Assembly: GCA_900549005.1 (NCBI GenBank) | Contig: URMT01000099.1 | Coordinates: 1 to 5,613, forward strand | Direction of reading: 5' to 3' | DNA from: an uncultured Eubacteriales bacterium | GTDB taxonomy: Bacteria; Bacillota; Clostridia; Christensenellales; Borkfalkiaceae | Length of the DNA stretch: 5,613 nt | In this document: positions 1 to 5,613 of the stretch, piece after piece | How the letters are laid out: each line of letters starts with the position of its first letter | How positions within the stretch are numbered: the stretch's first letter is position 1 | Position numbers and translations under genes: made by a program | The notes under the pieces: model-generated | What the model was told of the DNA's origin: nothing | Database searches by the model: none | The model's input: only the letters and a program-made list of their open reading frames with translations

Positions 1-113
1 TTTCTTTGAACTTATTACATTCTGATATGCAACTATTGAATTGAGAACTAAATATTAAATTTTTATTGTTACATTCATTTTGATTACAAGAGTTATTAAA
101 TTTGTTATTTTTT
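1..113. other. AT-rich non-coding end of the window
   Basis: About 20% GC by hand count, against roughly half in the genes. It follows the stop of the small membrane protein at 114-467 and contains a run of eight T at 108-115 on the plus strand. I found no convincing gene, promoter, or hairpin with a T tract, so the end of the esterase transcript is not located. Confidence 0.5.
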
Positions 114-467
114 TTAGTCTGATTTTCCTCGCCGGCCCCTTCTTTCCTTTATAAAAAGCGCGAGCAGGAAAACTTCGGCAACGAGCGAAAGTCCGCCGCA
201 CACGAGGGCGACATACATCACGTACGAGGGGAAGCCGATGAGCAGCACCGCGCCGACGAGCACCACCGCCGTGCCTATGAAATAAAGCCATTTGAACCGC
301 GTTTTAAGCGCAAACGCCGCCAGAACGGTTACTATTACCGAAGGCACTAAAATGGTGTACCACAGCTCTTCGTACCCGCGCGCGAAACAGAGAATGAATT
401 CTGCCCAGCACGCCGCAAGGAGCGAGGCAAACAGGGCGATATTGAAATATTTTTTTACCTTTTCCAT
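114..467 (-). CDS. Small four-helix membrane protein downstream of the esterase (function unknown)
   Basis: I do not recognise the family. The 117-residue product begins MEKVKKYF and has four hydrophobic segments, at about 8-29, 36-54, 58-78 and 83-106. It ends in a strongly basic tail (KERRGRRGK), which with the basic N-terminus predicts both ends in the cytoplasm. The loops are very short, so little is exposed outside. The ATG at 467 comes 8 bases after the esterase stop. Its AGGTGG ribosome binding site (477-472) overlaps the esterase TAG, so the two are almost certainly co-transcribed and probably translationally coupled. No catalytic motif is visible. It is not obviously related in sequence to the other small membrane protein at 1653-2129, though it holds the same position relative to an exported hydrolase. 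The TAA stop is followed by very AT-rich DNA. Confidence 0.8.
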   Translation of the reverse strand: MEKVKKYFNIALFASLLAACWAEFILCFARGYEELWYTILVPSVIVTVLAAFALKTRFKWLYFIGTAVVLVGAVLLIGFPSYVMYVALVCGGLSLVAEVFLLALFIKERRGRRGKSD

Positions 468-475
468 ACCGCCAC

Positions 476-1429
476 CTACTTGAAGAACCGCTGCAAGGCG
501 TTATAAAGCCCCACCCGCCACGAGCGCGCGGAGTGATAGCCGAACGCGATTTTGACGTATTCGCAGTTATCTTCGTTGAATTTTTCGTCCTCCATAAGCT
601 CGTTCACCATATGCTTGTGTCCGTTATAGGCAAAGTCGTAAATGCCGTCGGCGTTGAACATATAGTTGAGCTTATAGTCCCTGAATTTTTCGGAATTGAG
701 CGCGTCTAAAATCAGTCCGCTGTCCACCGAAGAGGAAAAACAGCCGAACCAGCTTATATAGTCAAAATTTTCAATCATTCCGCCCGAAAGCGTTATGCGG
801 CAGCCGTTTGAAAGCCCCGCCATTGCGCGGTGGTCGCGCGAGGCGACGAGCGCCTCTTCCGTAACGTCCTCCGCATAGGTGGAAAACTTACTCTCTACCG
901 CGGGTATTATGTCGCGGCGAAGCTCCATTCCGAAATTGTCGGAAGAATTCTGCTTTACGGGCGTCATCTCGGTTATGCTGGTCATATTGTCGTCGCCGTA
1001 CAGCCCGTAGCTGTAAAAGCTGGGCGCCACAACGATAAGCGGCTCTATGTCGCCGTAATAAATCATATTGTCGAGCACGTTCTTCATTCCGATAGTATAG
1101 AGCCAGGTGTCCTGATGCACCACAGACTGCGGGTCGGAACCGTGCAAAAGGTACAGAATATTGTAATTCTCCCCTTCGTCATACCCGTACGGAAGATATA
1201 CGTTGACGTATTTTTCCTCCGTGTTGCCCGTGCCGAGGGCATAGTCGTGCGCGGTGTAGTAAAGTTCGACGACCTCGCCCGCCTCTTCGGTATTTTCGGC
1301 GCGGTATTTTGCGGGCACTTCCCACGAGGTGATTGAAGCCGACCCGCTCCCTGCGCAGGCGCACAGCGTGAGCGTAGCCGCCGCGACTGCCGCCGCGCAT
1401 AAAATTGTAAGCGTGTGTTTGAGTTTCAA
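476..1429 (-). CDS. Secreted lipoprotein esterase of the carbohydrate esterase 1 / esterase D type
   Basis: Alpha/beta-hydrolase that probably removes ester groups (feruloyl, acetyl or similar) from plant glycans at the cell surface; exact substrate unknown. The 317-aa product starts with a lipoprotein signal (MKLK, a hydrophobic run, then LCAC) with predicted lipidated Cys25. Core motifs follow in family order: YVNVYLPYGY near 74-83, the oxyanion-region LLHG at 94-97, and the nucleophile elbow GLSNG with Ser207. A probable acid Asp lies in NADGIYDF (Asp261 or Asp265), and the catalytic His299 in GYHSARSW is followed by WRVGLYNALQRFF. The same tail pattern (His, then W-x-x-G-L-x-N) is seen in clostridial XynY/XynZ feruloyl esterase domains. 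The elbow is GLSNGC rather than the common G-x-S-M-G-G. The start is TTG: AAAGAGG sits 7 bases upstream, the frame then begins exactly at the signal peptide, and I see no in-frame ATG that fits. It is the first gene after an extended -10 promoter; the next gene begins 8 bases after its stop. Family call is good; feruloyl versus acetyl activity is not resolved. Confidence 0.88.
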   Translation of the reverse strand: MKLKHTLTILCAAAVAAATLTLCACAGSGSASITSWEVPAKYRAENTEEAGEVVELYYTAHDYALGTGNTEEKYVNVYLPYGYDEGENYNILYLLHGSDPQSVVHQDTWLYTIGMKNVLDNMIYYGDIEPLIVVAPSFYSYGLYGDDNMTSITEMTPVKQNSSDNFGMELRRDIIPAVESKFSTYAEDVTEEALVASRDHRAMAGLSNGCRITLSGGMIENFDYISWFGCFSSSVDSGLILDALNSEKFRDYKLNYMFNADGIYDFAYNGHKHMVNELMEDEKFNEDNCEYVKIAFGYHSARSWRVGLYNALQRFFK

Positions 1430-1436
1430 TTTTACG

Positions 1437-1443
1437 CCTCTTT
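1437..1443 (-). promoter_or_regulatory. Ribosome binding site supporting the TTG start of the esterase
   Basis: AAAGAGG on the minus strand lies 7 bases upstream of the TTG at 1429-1427. With the signal peptide starting exactly there, it decides the non-ATG start. Confidence 0.7.
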
Positions 1444-1497
1444 GAATAATGATTTTGTACCACGCGCCGCCTTGTCCGAACTATTGCCGACGGCTAT

Positions 1498-1527
1498 ATT
1501 GTAGCACGCCGCCGGGCAAAAAGTAAA
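1498..1527 (-). promoter_or_regulatory. Predicted sigma-A promoter of the esterase operon
   Basis: On the minus strand a -35-like TTTACT (1527-1522) is followed after 18 bases by TACAAT (1503-1498). TG precedes the -10 by one base (TGCTACAAT), so it is an extended -10 promoter. The predicted start near 1491 gives a leader of about 60 bases before the TTG start at 1429. It indicates that the esterase is transcribed separately from the GH3 operon, though read-through from upstream is not excluded. Confidence 0.65.
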
Positions 1528-1580
1528 CTTATTTACCGGCAGCGTCAAACGCATTGCGCGTGGTAAGATATGTTTCTTCG

Positions 1581-1622
1581 TGCATTGCGGGGCGACCGGC
1601 GAAACCGGTCGCCCCGCACGCA
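1581..1622. repeat. Perfect GC-rich palindromic hairpin between the two operons
   Basis: GCGGGGCGACCGG (1587-1599) pairs without mismatch with CCGGTCGCCCCGC (1605-1617) around a CGAAA loop. One more pair (1586/1618) extends it, and after a small internal loop TGC (1581-1583) pairs with GCA (1620-1622). Neither strand has a U tract after the stem, so it is not a standard intrinsic terminator. It lies just after the 3' end of the GH3 operon and about 55 bases ahead of the next promoter's -35. It resembles the dispersed REP-like hairpins with a GGGCGACC core that I recall from Firmicute intergenic regions; it could also stabilise the upstream mRNA's 3' end. Confidence 0.75.
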
Positions 1623-1652
1623 GGAAGGAAACATTGCACAATTTCAGTCCGC

Positions 1653-2129
1653 TCAGTTTTTCTTGGCGAATATTGTTTTTGTGATGCAGGCTGTTACCCC
1701 AACCACAATCATTGCAACAATGCTTAAAATTATGGAAGCAAGAGCGTTATTGCACGCCGTTATCATATAGGGTTCGTTGATGTGCAGTTCAGATGCCCAG
1801 GTAAGGGCCATCTCGTACACCGAAGATTTTGCGGCATACAGCGCCATAAGGCAGAAGAATATGCACATTACCACTATTATTACGTCTACCGCAATATTTA
1901 TCGCCTTTTTGGCCGTACCTTCAACATTTATCATCGGCAGGACTATTGCGGCTGCCGCGAGAATTATTGTGACAACGCCGAAGCCCACCACGTATGAAAG
2001 GCCTGCAAACTGCATTTCAAAATATCCCTGGCTGCCGTTATATCCCGAAGAGAACAGTATTATCGCCACTAACGAGAGTATTGCGGCAACAGCTGCGCCT
2101 ATGGCAGTTACGTCGAATTTAACCTTCAT
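1653..2129 (-). CDS. Small four-helix membrane protein coupled to the GH3 gene (function unknown)
   Basis: I do not recognise the family. The 158-residue product has four hydrophobic stretches, at about 7-29, 43-66, 76-100 and 128-152. The loops between helices 1-2 and 3-4 (about 30-42 and 101-127) are the larger polar ones; with a cytoplasmic N-terminus (MKVKFD) both would face outside. The C-terminus is basic (AKKN). The ATG at 2129 lies inside the end of the GH3 gene: start and GH3 stop overlap by 11 bases in different frames. A GGAGG site 6 bases upstream lies within GH3 coding sequence, so translational coupling is likely. No catalytic motif, lipobox or signal-peptidase site is visible. 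By position it may be a membrane partner of the GH3 enzyme, whose own C-terminal helix precedes it, but that is inference from context only. A palindromic hairpin follows about 30 bases after the stop. Confidence 0.85.
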   Translation of the reverse strand: MKVKFDVTAIGAAVAAILSLVAIILFSSGYNGSQGYFEMQFAGLSYVVGFGVVTIILAAAAIVLPMINVEGTAKKAINIAVDVIIVVMCIFFCLMALYAAKSSVYEMALTWASELHINEPYMITACNNALASIILSIVAMIVVGVTACITKTIFAKKN

Positions 2130-5100
2130 CTTTTACCTCCGTCGTATCCTCTTTCTTTTTAAGCAGAACTTTGGTTGCGATGTAGCCCGCGGCGGAAACG
2201 CCCGTAAGCACGGCAGTAACGGTGATGAGCGCCGTTAAAGCATTGTCGTACCACGTTCTGAAAAATTCGAGGTGAGAGTTTGCACTGTAACCGTTGGTCG
2301 CGTTGGAGTTAATGAATATGTACAGAGCGCGGTGGATGGAATCCTGAATGCGCTGCTGCATATCCATATCCTCTGCAAGGCCTTCGGGAGTGAATTCGCC
2401 CCAGCCGTTTACATTGTTCTGTATGTTGGACGTGCTGCTTGAAGTAAGCATACCGTCGGTACCAGCCGCGATACTGTCGCGGGGGTTCATATAGTAAGCG
2501 GGGCTTACCATATCGGTGAGGCAGAAGCCATTGAATCCCCACTCTTCGCGGAGTATGCCGGTGATGAGGCCGGTGTGCGCCGAGCAGAACGTAGCGCCTG
2601 CGCGGTTGAAGCCCGTCATTACGGCGAGAGCCGTTTCGTTTTCGATTGCCTTCTGGAATGCCCTCAAATCAAGCTCGCGCGCCCTCTGCTCGCTCATAAA
2701 GGGAGCTATGCCGCTTCTGTTGGCTTCGGTATCGTTGAACGCGAAGTGTTTGAGGCAGGTTATAAGGCCGTTTGCCTGGGCTTCGGTGGCAAAGTCGTTT
2801 GCCATTGCCGCAAGGTGCACGGGGTCTTCCGAATAATATTCGTGGTTACGCGAGTTGTAAGGAGTGCGGTGAATGTTCACGCCGGGGCCCCATACTTCTG
2901 CAACGCCCGACCAAAGCGCGAGCATCGAGAGCACTTCGCCGGACTTTTCCGCCATTTCGTGGCTGAATGTTGCACCTATTACGGGCATAGTGGGCAACGG
3001 ACGCATCTCGATATCGCCGTAAGGGTCGCCCTCTTCGGTGTCGTATTCGGTGTTTGCGGTGTTCCAGTCTATGCTGAGCTTACCGCGTTCCGCGTCGTAG
3101 CCTACGGGGCCGTCCGTCGTCTTGAATGCGGGGGACTGTATGGAAGGTATGGCGTCGAAGTCCTGGCCGCCGCACTGCGTCACGCACTGTATGGCCTCTT
3201 CAAGCGTCACCTGCTGAACGAGCGCCAGAAGCCTGGGGTCGTCGTACTCCATCCATTCGCCCTTTTCGGGTTTGAGGCCTGCAAAGGTATATTCCGTGTC
3301 CGCTCCCCAAACGACTTCGTTTCCGTCGTTGTCGGTTTCGTGGATTTCATAAATCATACATTTGAGGCCGTTTTCCATCGCCTTGGTATAGTTGAGTTCG
3401 GAATAGGTCTCTACCCAGTACCTGTCCCAATCCTGACGGGAAAGTTCAACAATCTCTTCGTCGAAGTTGGAAAGCTCCATATCTTGAAGCTGGTTTTCGA
3501 TAAGTTCGCCGCTCTTTGAGAAGAGCAGTTCAACGCGGTCAAATTCAACCGTTTCGGTCTTGGTTCTGTTGCCCGCATAGTCCATACCGTCGCTCGTGCC
3601 CTTATTGAGCGAGTCGAGCACGTTGTTGAGCGCGTCGTGCGCGCCGTTGCCTATCGAGAATATATAGTCGCCTTCGTCAAGGACATAGCCGCCCTTGGTG
3701 TTGTGGTGCGCAAGTTCGGAATCGTAGGTGGCGAAATCCTGGAATTCTGCCGTAATGGTAACAGTTTCACTTTCGCCCTGTCCGAGCATACCCGTCTTTT
3801 CGTAGCCGAGAAGAGCAATCGCAGACTTTTCGAGTCCGCCGGCGGTGTAGGGCGTATTCACATACAGCTGAACGGCGTGCTTGCCGGGAACGCTGCCCGT
3901 ATTCTGAACGGTTACCGTAGCAGTTACCGTCTGTGCGTCGAAGTCGACGTCAACGCTGTCGAGCGTTTCGGTAAACGTAGTATACGAAAGGCCATAGCCG
4001 AAGGAAGCAACCACTTCGTCGGAATAATTCCACGCAGCCGCGTCGGGGTCGGCGGTATCCTGATTTGCGCCCTTGTGTGCAACCGTGGCGTTGCCCTGGC
4101 CCATTACGGCGTCGAAATAACGCGTTTCGTAATATCTGTAACCTATGTAAATGCCTTCTGCTTCGGGCATATACCAGGCGCTCTTTTCGCTGCCGGTTAC
4201 AAGCGCGTCATTCAAATCGGCGTTGGCAAACGTGAAAATACCGTAGTTCTGGTTCGCGGCAGATACGCTTGCTTTTGCGGCATAAGTATCTACCATATGT
4301 CCGGAGGGATTGACGGTACCATCGAGCACCTGTGCCACCGCTACCCAGCCGTAAGTGCCGGGGAGGCCCGCCCATAGAACGGAGTCGGCTTCGTACTCGC
4401 CGCCGTCCTCGAACAGCTCGGGCACGTCCATTGCCGAGTCTGAATTGATTATTACAACCACGTTGTCGTAGTTGGCTTTTGCATATTTTATGGTCTCCAT
4501 CTCCTTCACGGAAAGGCCGAGAACGTCGTGGTCTTCGTCCCAGGAATTTATATCGGTGTTGCCCTTGCCTTCCTCCCCGGGGAGATAGTAACTCTGTTCG
4601 CCGCCCTGCCTTGCAAGGACGACTATCGCCGTGCCGCCCTTCTGCGAAAGGTTGGAAAGGCCTACGTCTGCGGGCGAAGATTCATTGAGGGTAAACACGC
4701 CGCCCGATATACTCGAAAGGTTGCTGTTTACGGTGGTGCCCCAGGGCAGCTGGGTTGTGCTTTCGCCGTAGCCGGGAGCATTCTCGTAAGCGGCCATCGC
4801 AGTCGGGTCTACCGTCATTCCCTGGTCGGTGAGCGCATCTACAAACGATATCTTTTCGCTCTGCACGGGCATCGAACCCATCGTGCCGCCGTGGAATACG
4901 TTGTATGCCGCGGTACCCAGAAGGGTTACGTTGCTGTTCTTTGCAAGGGGAAGCGAATCGTCGTTCTTCATAAGCACGATGCCCTCGCTTGCAATTTCGA
5001 TGGCGGCGGCCTTCTGGTAATCATACACACCTTTCGACGTCGTAAGGTCAAAGCCTCCCACCTCGTCCGCACTCTTCACGCGGAAGTTATAAGTATCTTC

Positions 5101-5274
5101 GTTCGGGTCAACTTCATCCGTCACGATACCCGAACTTACCGTTCCGAGCTGTGCGTCAATCCAAGAACGGTACGTTTCGACAACCGACGTCGCGCCGATT
5201 GAAATTGCCAGCAGTCCGGCGAAAATACCGGTCAGGCCGCGCGCGACATTTTTTGTCTTGTTCGTGATTTTCAT
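2119..5274 (-). CDS. Membrane-anchored family 3 glycoside hydrolase (beta-glucosidase type) with permuted domain order
   Basis: Probable exo-acting beta-glycosidase (beta-glucosidase or beta-xylosidase; substrate not readable) working outside the membrane. Numbered from the ATG at 5274 (1051 aa), it has an N-terminal hydrophobic helix at about 13-32 after a basic start. The GH3 C-domain spans about 82-432: it opens with EGIVLMKND, has a GGE motif whose Glu226 fits the acid/base, and ends with FGYGLSYTTF. An Fn3-like domain follows at about 435-545 (HAVQLYV). The GH3 N-domain (TIM barrel) spans about 672-985: TTDGPVG with Asp721, RNHEYYSEDP near 809-818, Lys842-His843 with NDTEANR, and the predicted nucleophile Asp921 in GFCLTD. 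A C-terminal helix at about 1012-1038 is followed by KKKEDTTEVKDEG. Canonical GH3 enzymes have the TIM barrel first; the swapped order is known from Ruminococcus albus and Butyrivibrio beta-glucosidases. All expected catalytic residues look present. I chose the start at 5274 rather than the in-frame ATG at 5328 because GGGAGG lies 6 bases upstream and the promoter's predicted +1 lies between the two. The downstream gene overlaps its stop. Family call is firm; specificity is open. Confidence 0.95.
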   Translation of the reverse strand: MKITNKTKNVARGLTGIFAGLLAISIGATSVVETYRSWIDAQLGTVSSGIVTDEVDPNEDTYNFRVKSADEVGGFDLTTSKGVYDYQKAAAIEIASEGIVLMKNDDSLPLAKNSNVTLLGTAAYNVFHGGTMGSMPVQSEKISFVDALTDQGMTVDPTAMAAYENAPGYGESTTQLPWGTTVNSNLSSISGGVFTLNESSPADVGLSNLSQKGGTAIVVLARQGGEQSYYLPGEEGKGNTDINSWDEDHDVLGLSVKEMETIKYAKANYDNVVVIINSDSAMDVPELFEDGGEYEADSVLWAGLPGTYGWVAVAQVLDGTVNPSGHMVDTYAAKASVSAANQNYGIFTFANADLNDALVTGSEKSAWYMPEAEGIYIGYRYYETRYFDAVMGQGNATVAHKGANQDTADPDAAAWNYSDEVVASFGYGLSYTTFTETLDSVDVDFDAQTVTATVTVQNTGSVPGKHAVQLYVNTPYTAGGLEKSAIALLGYEKTGMLGQGESETVTITAEFQDFATYDSELAHHNTKGGYVLDEGDYIFSIGNGAHDALNNVLDSLNKGTSDGMDYAGNRTKTETVEFDRVELLFSKSGELIENQLQDMELSNFDEEIVELSRQDWDRYWVETYSELNYTKAMENGLKCMIYEIHETDNDGNEVVWGADTEYTFAGLKPEKGEWMEYDDPRLLALVQQVTLEEAIQCVTQCGGQDFDAIPSIQSPAFKTTDGPVGYDAERGKLSIDWNTANTEYDTEEGDPYGDIEMRPLPTMPVIGATFSHEMAEKSGEVLSMLALWSGVAEVWGPGVNIHRTPYNSRNHEYYSEDPVHLAAMANDFATEAQANGLITCLKHFAFNDTEANRSGIAPFMSEQRARELDLRAFQKAIENETALAVMTGFNRAGATFCSAHTGLITGILREEWGFNGFCLTDMVSPAYYMNPRDSIAAGTDGMLTSSSTSNIQNNVNGWGEFTPEGLAEDMDMQQRIQDSIHRALYIFINSNATNGYSANSHLEFFRTWYDNALTALITVTAVLTGVSAAGYIATKVLLKKKEDTTEVKDEG
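2136..2140 (-). promoter_or_regulatory. Ribosome binding site inside the end of the GH3 gene
   Basis: GGAGG lies 6 bases ahead of the ATG at 2129, entirely within GH3 codons. The spacing is ideal and supports the overlapping start of the small membrane protein. Confidence 0.8.
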
Positions 5275-5280
5275 TAAAAT

Positions 5281-5286
5281 CCTCCC
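5281..5286 (-). promoter_or_regulatory. Ribosome binding site that fixes the GH3 start
   Basis: GGGAGG on the minus strand lies 6 bases ahead of the ATG at 5274. It decides between this start and the in-frame ATG at 5328, which would add 18 residues. Confidence 0.85.
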
Positions 5287-5301
5287 AGATAAAATGTAGT
5301 G

Positions 5302-5348
5302 GTCAAAAAGAAACCGTAAGCGCGTCACATTTAGTGTTTCTTTTTAAC
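5302..5348 (-). promoter_or_regulatory. Inverted repeat in the GH3 leader (possible operator or 5' hairpin)
   Basis: AAAAAGAAAC (5305-5314) and GTTTCTTTTT (5336-5345) are perfect inverted copies of 10 bases around a 21-base loop. Two further pairs follow beyond one mismatch. The element begins almost at the predicted transcription start and ends about 15 bases before the GGGAGG site. It could be a repressor site or a hairpin at the 5' end of the mRNA. It is AT-rich, so chance is a real alternative, and no known operator consensus matched well. Confidence 0.4.
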
Positions 5349-5355
5349 AATTGGA

Positions 5356-5385
5356 AGTATATCACGGAAAAAAATTTTGTATCAA
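5356..5385 (-). promoter_or_regulatory. Predicted sigma-A promoter of the GH3 operon
   Basis: Reading the minus strand, a -35 box TTGATA (5385-5380) is followed after 18 bases by a -10 box TATACT (5361-5356). A TG one base ahead of the -10 makes it an extended -10. Transcription would start near 5349, giving a leader of about 75 bases before the ATG at 5274. The in-frame ATG at 5328 would lie in this leader but has no comparable ribosome binding site. Confidence 0.7.
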
Positions 5386-5477
5386 CTTTGGCAAGAAGTA
5401 GTTTTTTTGTGGCAAAATCTGCAAAAAACCGCAATTTATTCTGCTTGCGCACCAGCAAGCCTCCTGCTTACCTTCTC

Positions 5478-5576
5478 GTCATTTCGACCGAGCGAAGCGA
5501 GTGGAGAAATCTCACCGTCCATCACCCGTTGCAAAAAGATTTCTCCGTGTGGGCTTGCGCCCTTAGTCGAAATGAC
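5478..5576. repeat. Dispersed palindromic repeat (MITE-like element)
   Basis: Outer arms GTCATTTCGAC (5478-5488) and GTCGAAATGAC (5566-5576) are exact inverted copies of 11 bases. Inner arms GGAGAAATC (5503-5511) and GATTTCTCC (5538-5546) match over 9 bases. Between the arms, the left side has GAGCGAAGCGAG and the right side a GGGC-TTGC-GCCC mini-hairpin. I recognise this type ('GTCATTTCGACCGAGCGAAG ... GGAGAAATCT') as a repeat scattered between genes of many gut bacteria, including clostridia. It carries no gene; any reading frame through it is a chance product of the repeat. It lies about 90 bases upstream of the GH3 promoter. Confidence 0.75.
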
Positions 5577-5613
5577 AAAGGGGGACAACGGTCACTTTAA
5601 AGGCGGCCGCGGG

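Noticed and set aside
85..115. Terminator on the plus strand ending in eight T
   Set aside because: Only a 4-bp ACAA/TTGT pairing precedes the T run; too weak in such AT-rich DNA, and no plus-strand gene ends there.
1587..1617. Intrinsic terminator
   Set aside because: Strong stem but no T run after it on either strand; kept as a palindromic repeat of uncertain role.
1432..1641. Minus-strand open frame of 69 codons in the spacer between operons
   Set aside because: It spans the perfect hairpin and the promoter, and its peptide has no recognisable features.
2575..3519. Long plus-strand open frame (314 codons) opposite the GH3 gene; similarly 3637-4377, 4528-5202 and 830-1336
   Set aside because: All lie antisense to well-supported genes, and the peptides are rich in Arg, Val and His without motifs, as expected from the complementary strand of GC-containing codons.
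5275..5328. N-terminal extension of the GH3 protein from the in-frame ATG at 5328
   Set aside because: The 18 added residues have no ribosome binding site ahead of them, overlap the leader inverted repeat and would put a polar stretch before the signal helix; GGGAGG clearly marks the ATG at 5274.
5311..5331. CcpA (cre) site in the GH3 leader
   Set aside because: Only the first half resembles the cre consensus; the second half does not match.
5443..5460. Small hairpin GCTTGC / GCAAGC
   Set aside because: Six pairs with a six-base loop and no T tract; not distinguishable from chance.
5334..5600. Open frame of 88 codons on the plus strand
   Set aside because: It starts in the GH3 promoter region and runs through the palindromic repeat. 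The peptide is the usual chance translation of that repeat, with no ribosome binding site.
5603..5610. NotI site GCGGCCGC near the window end
   Set aside because: Could hint at a cloning boundary, but a single 8-base match in GC-rich sequence is not evidence of that.

Overview
The window reads as a compact piece of a Gram-positive, probably clostridial (Firmicutes) chromosome. The evidence is strong GGAGG-type ribosome binding sites, a lipoprotein signal of Firmicute style, membrane-anchored glycoside hydrolases, moderate GC in genes against AT-rich spacers, and a dispersed palindromic repeat of a kind I associate with gut clostridia. The taxonomic guess is inference; no rRNA or marker gene is present.

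All four genes are on the minus strand, in two transcription units. Reading in the direction of transcription from the right: positions 5613-5478 hold a palindromic, MITE-like repeat. Then come an AT-rich spacer, a good extended -10 promoter (5356-5385) and a leader with a 10-bp inverted repeat. Next is a 1051-residue glycoside hydrolase family 3 enzyme (2119-5274), whose domains are in the permuted order: GH3 C-domain, Fn3-like, GH3 N-domain (TIM barrel). It has a transmembrane helix at each end. Its stop overlaps by 11 bases the start of a 158-residue four-helix membrane protein (1653-2129).

A 223-base spacer follows. It holds a perfect 13-bp GC-rich hairpin without a U tract and a second extended -10 promoter (1498-1527). 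This promoter drives a lipoprotein esterase of the carbohydrate esterase 1 / esterase D type (476-1429, TTG start). Eight bases after it lies a 117-residue four-helix membrane protein (114-467). The last 113 bases are about 20% GC and hold no gene that I can see.

The two hydrolases should both act outside the cytoplasmic membrane, on beta-linked glycans and on their ester decorations. The layout repeats itself: each exported hydrolase is followed, with overlapping or near-touching translation signals, by a small four-helix membrane protein of unknown function. I see no transporter, regulator, phage or defence gene in the window. The most interesting points are the paired 'hydrolase + small membrane protein' modules and the doubly anchored permuted GH3.
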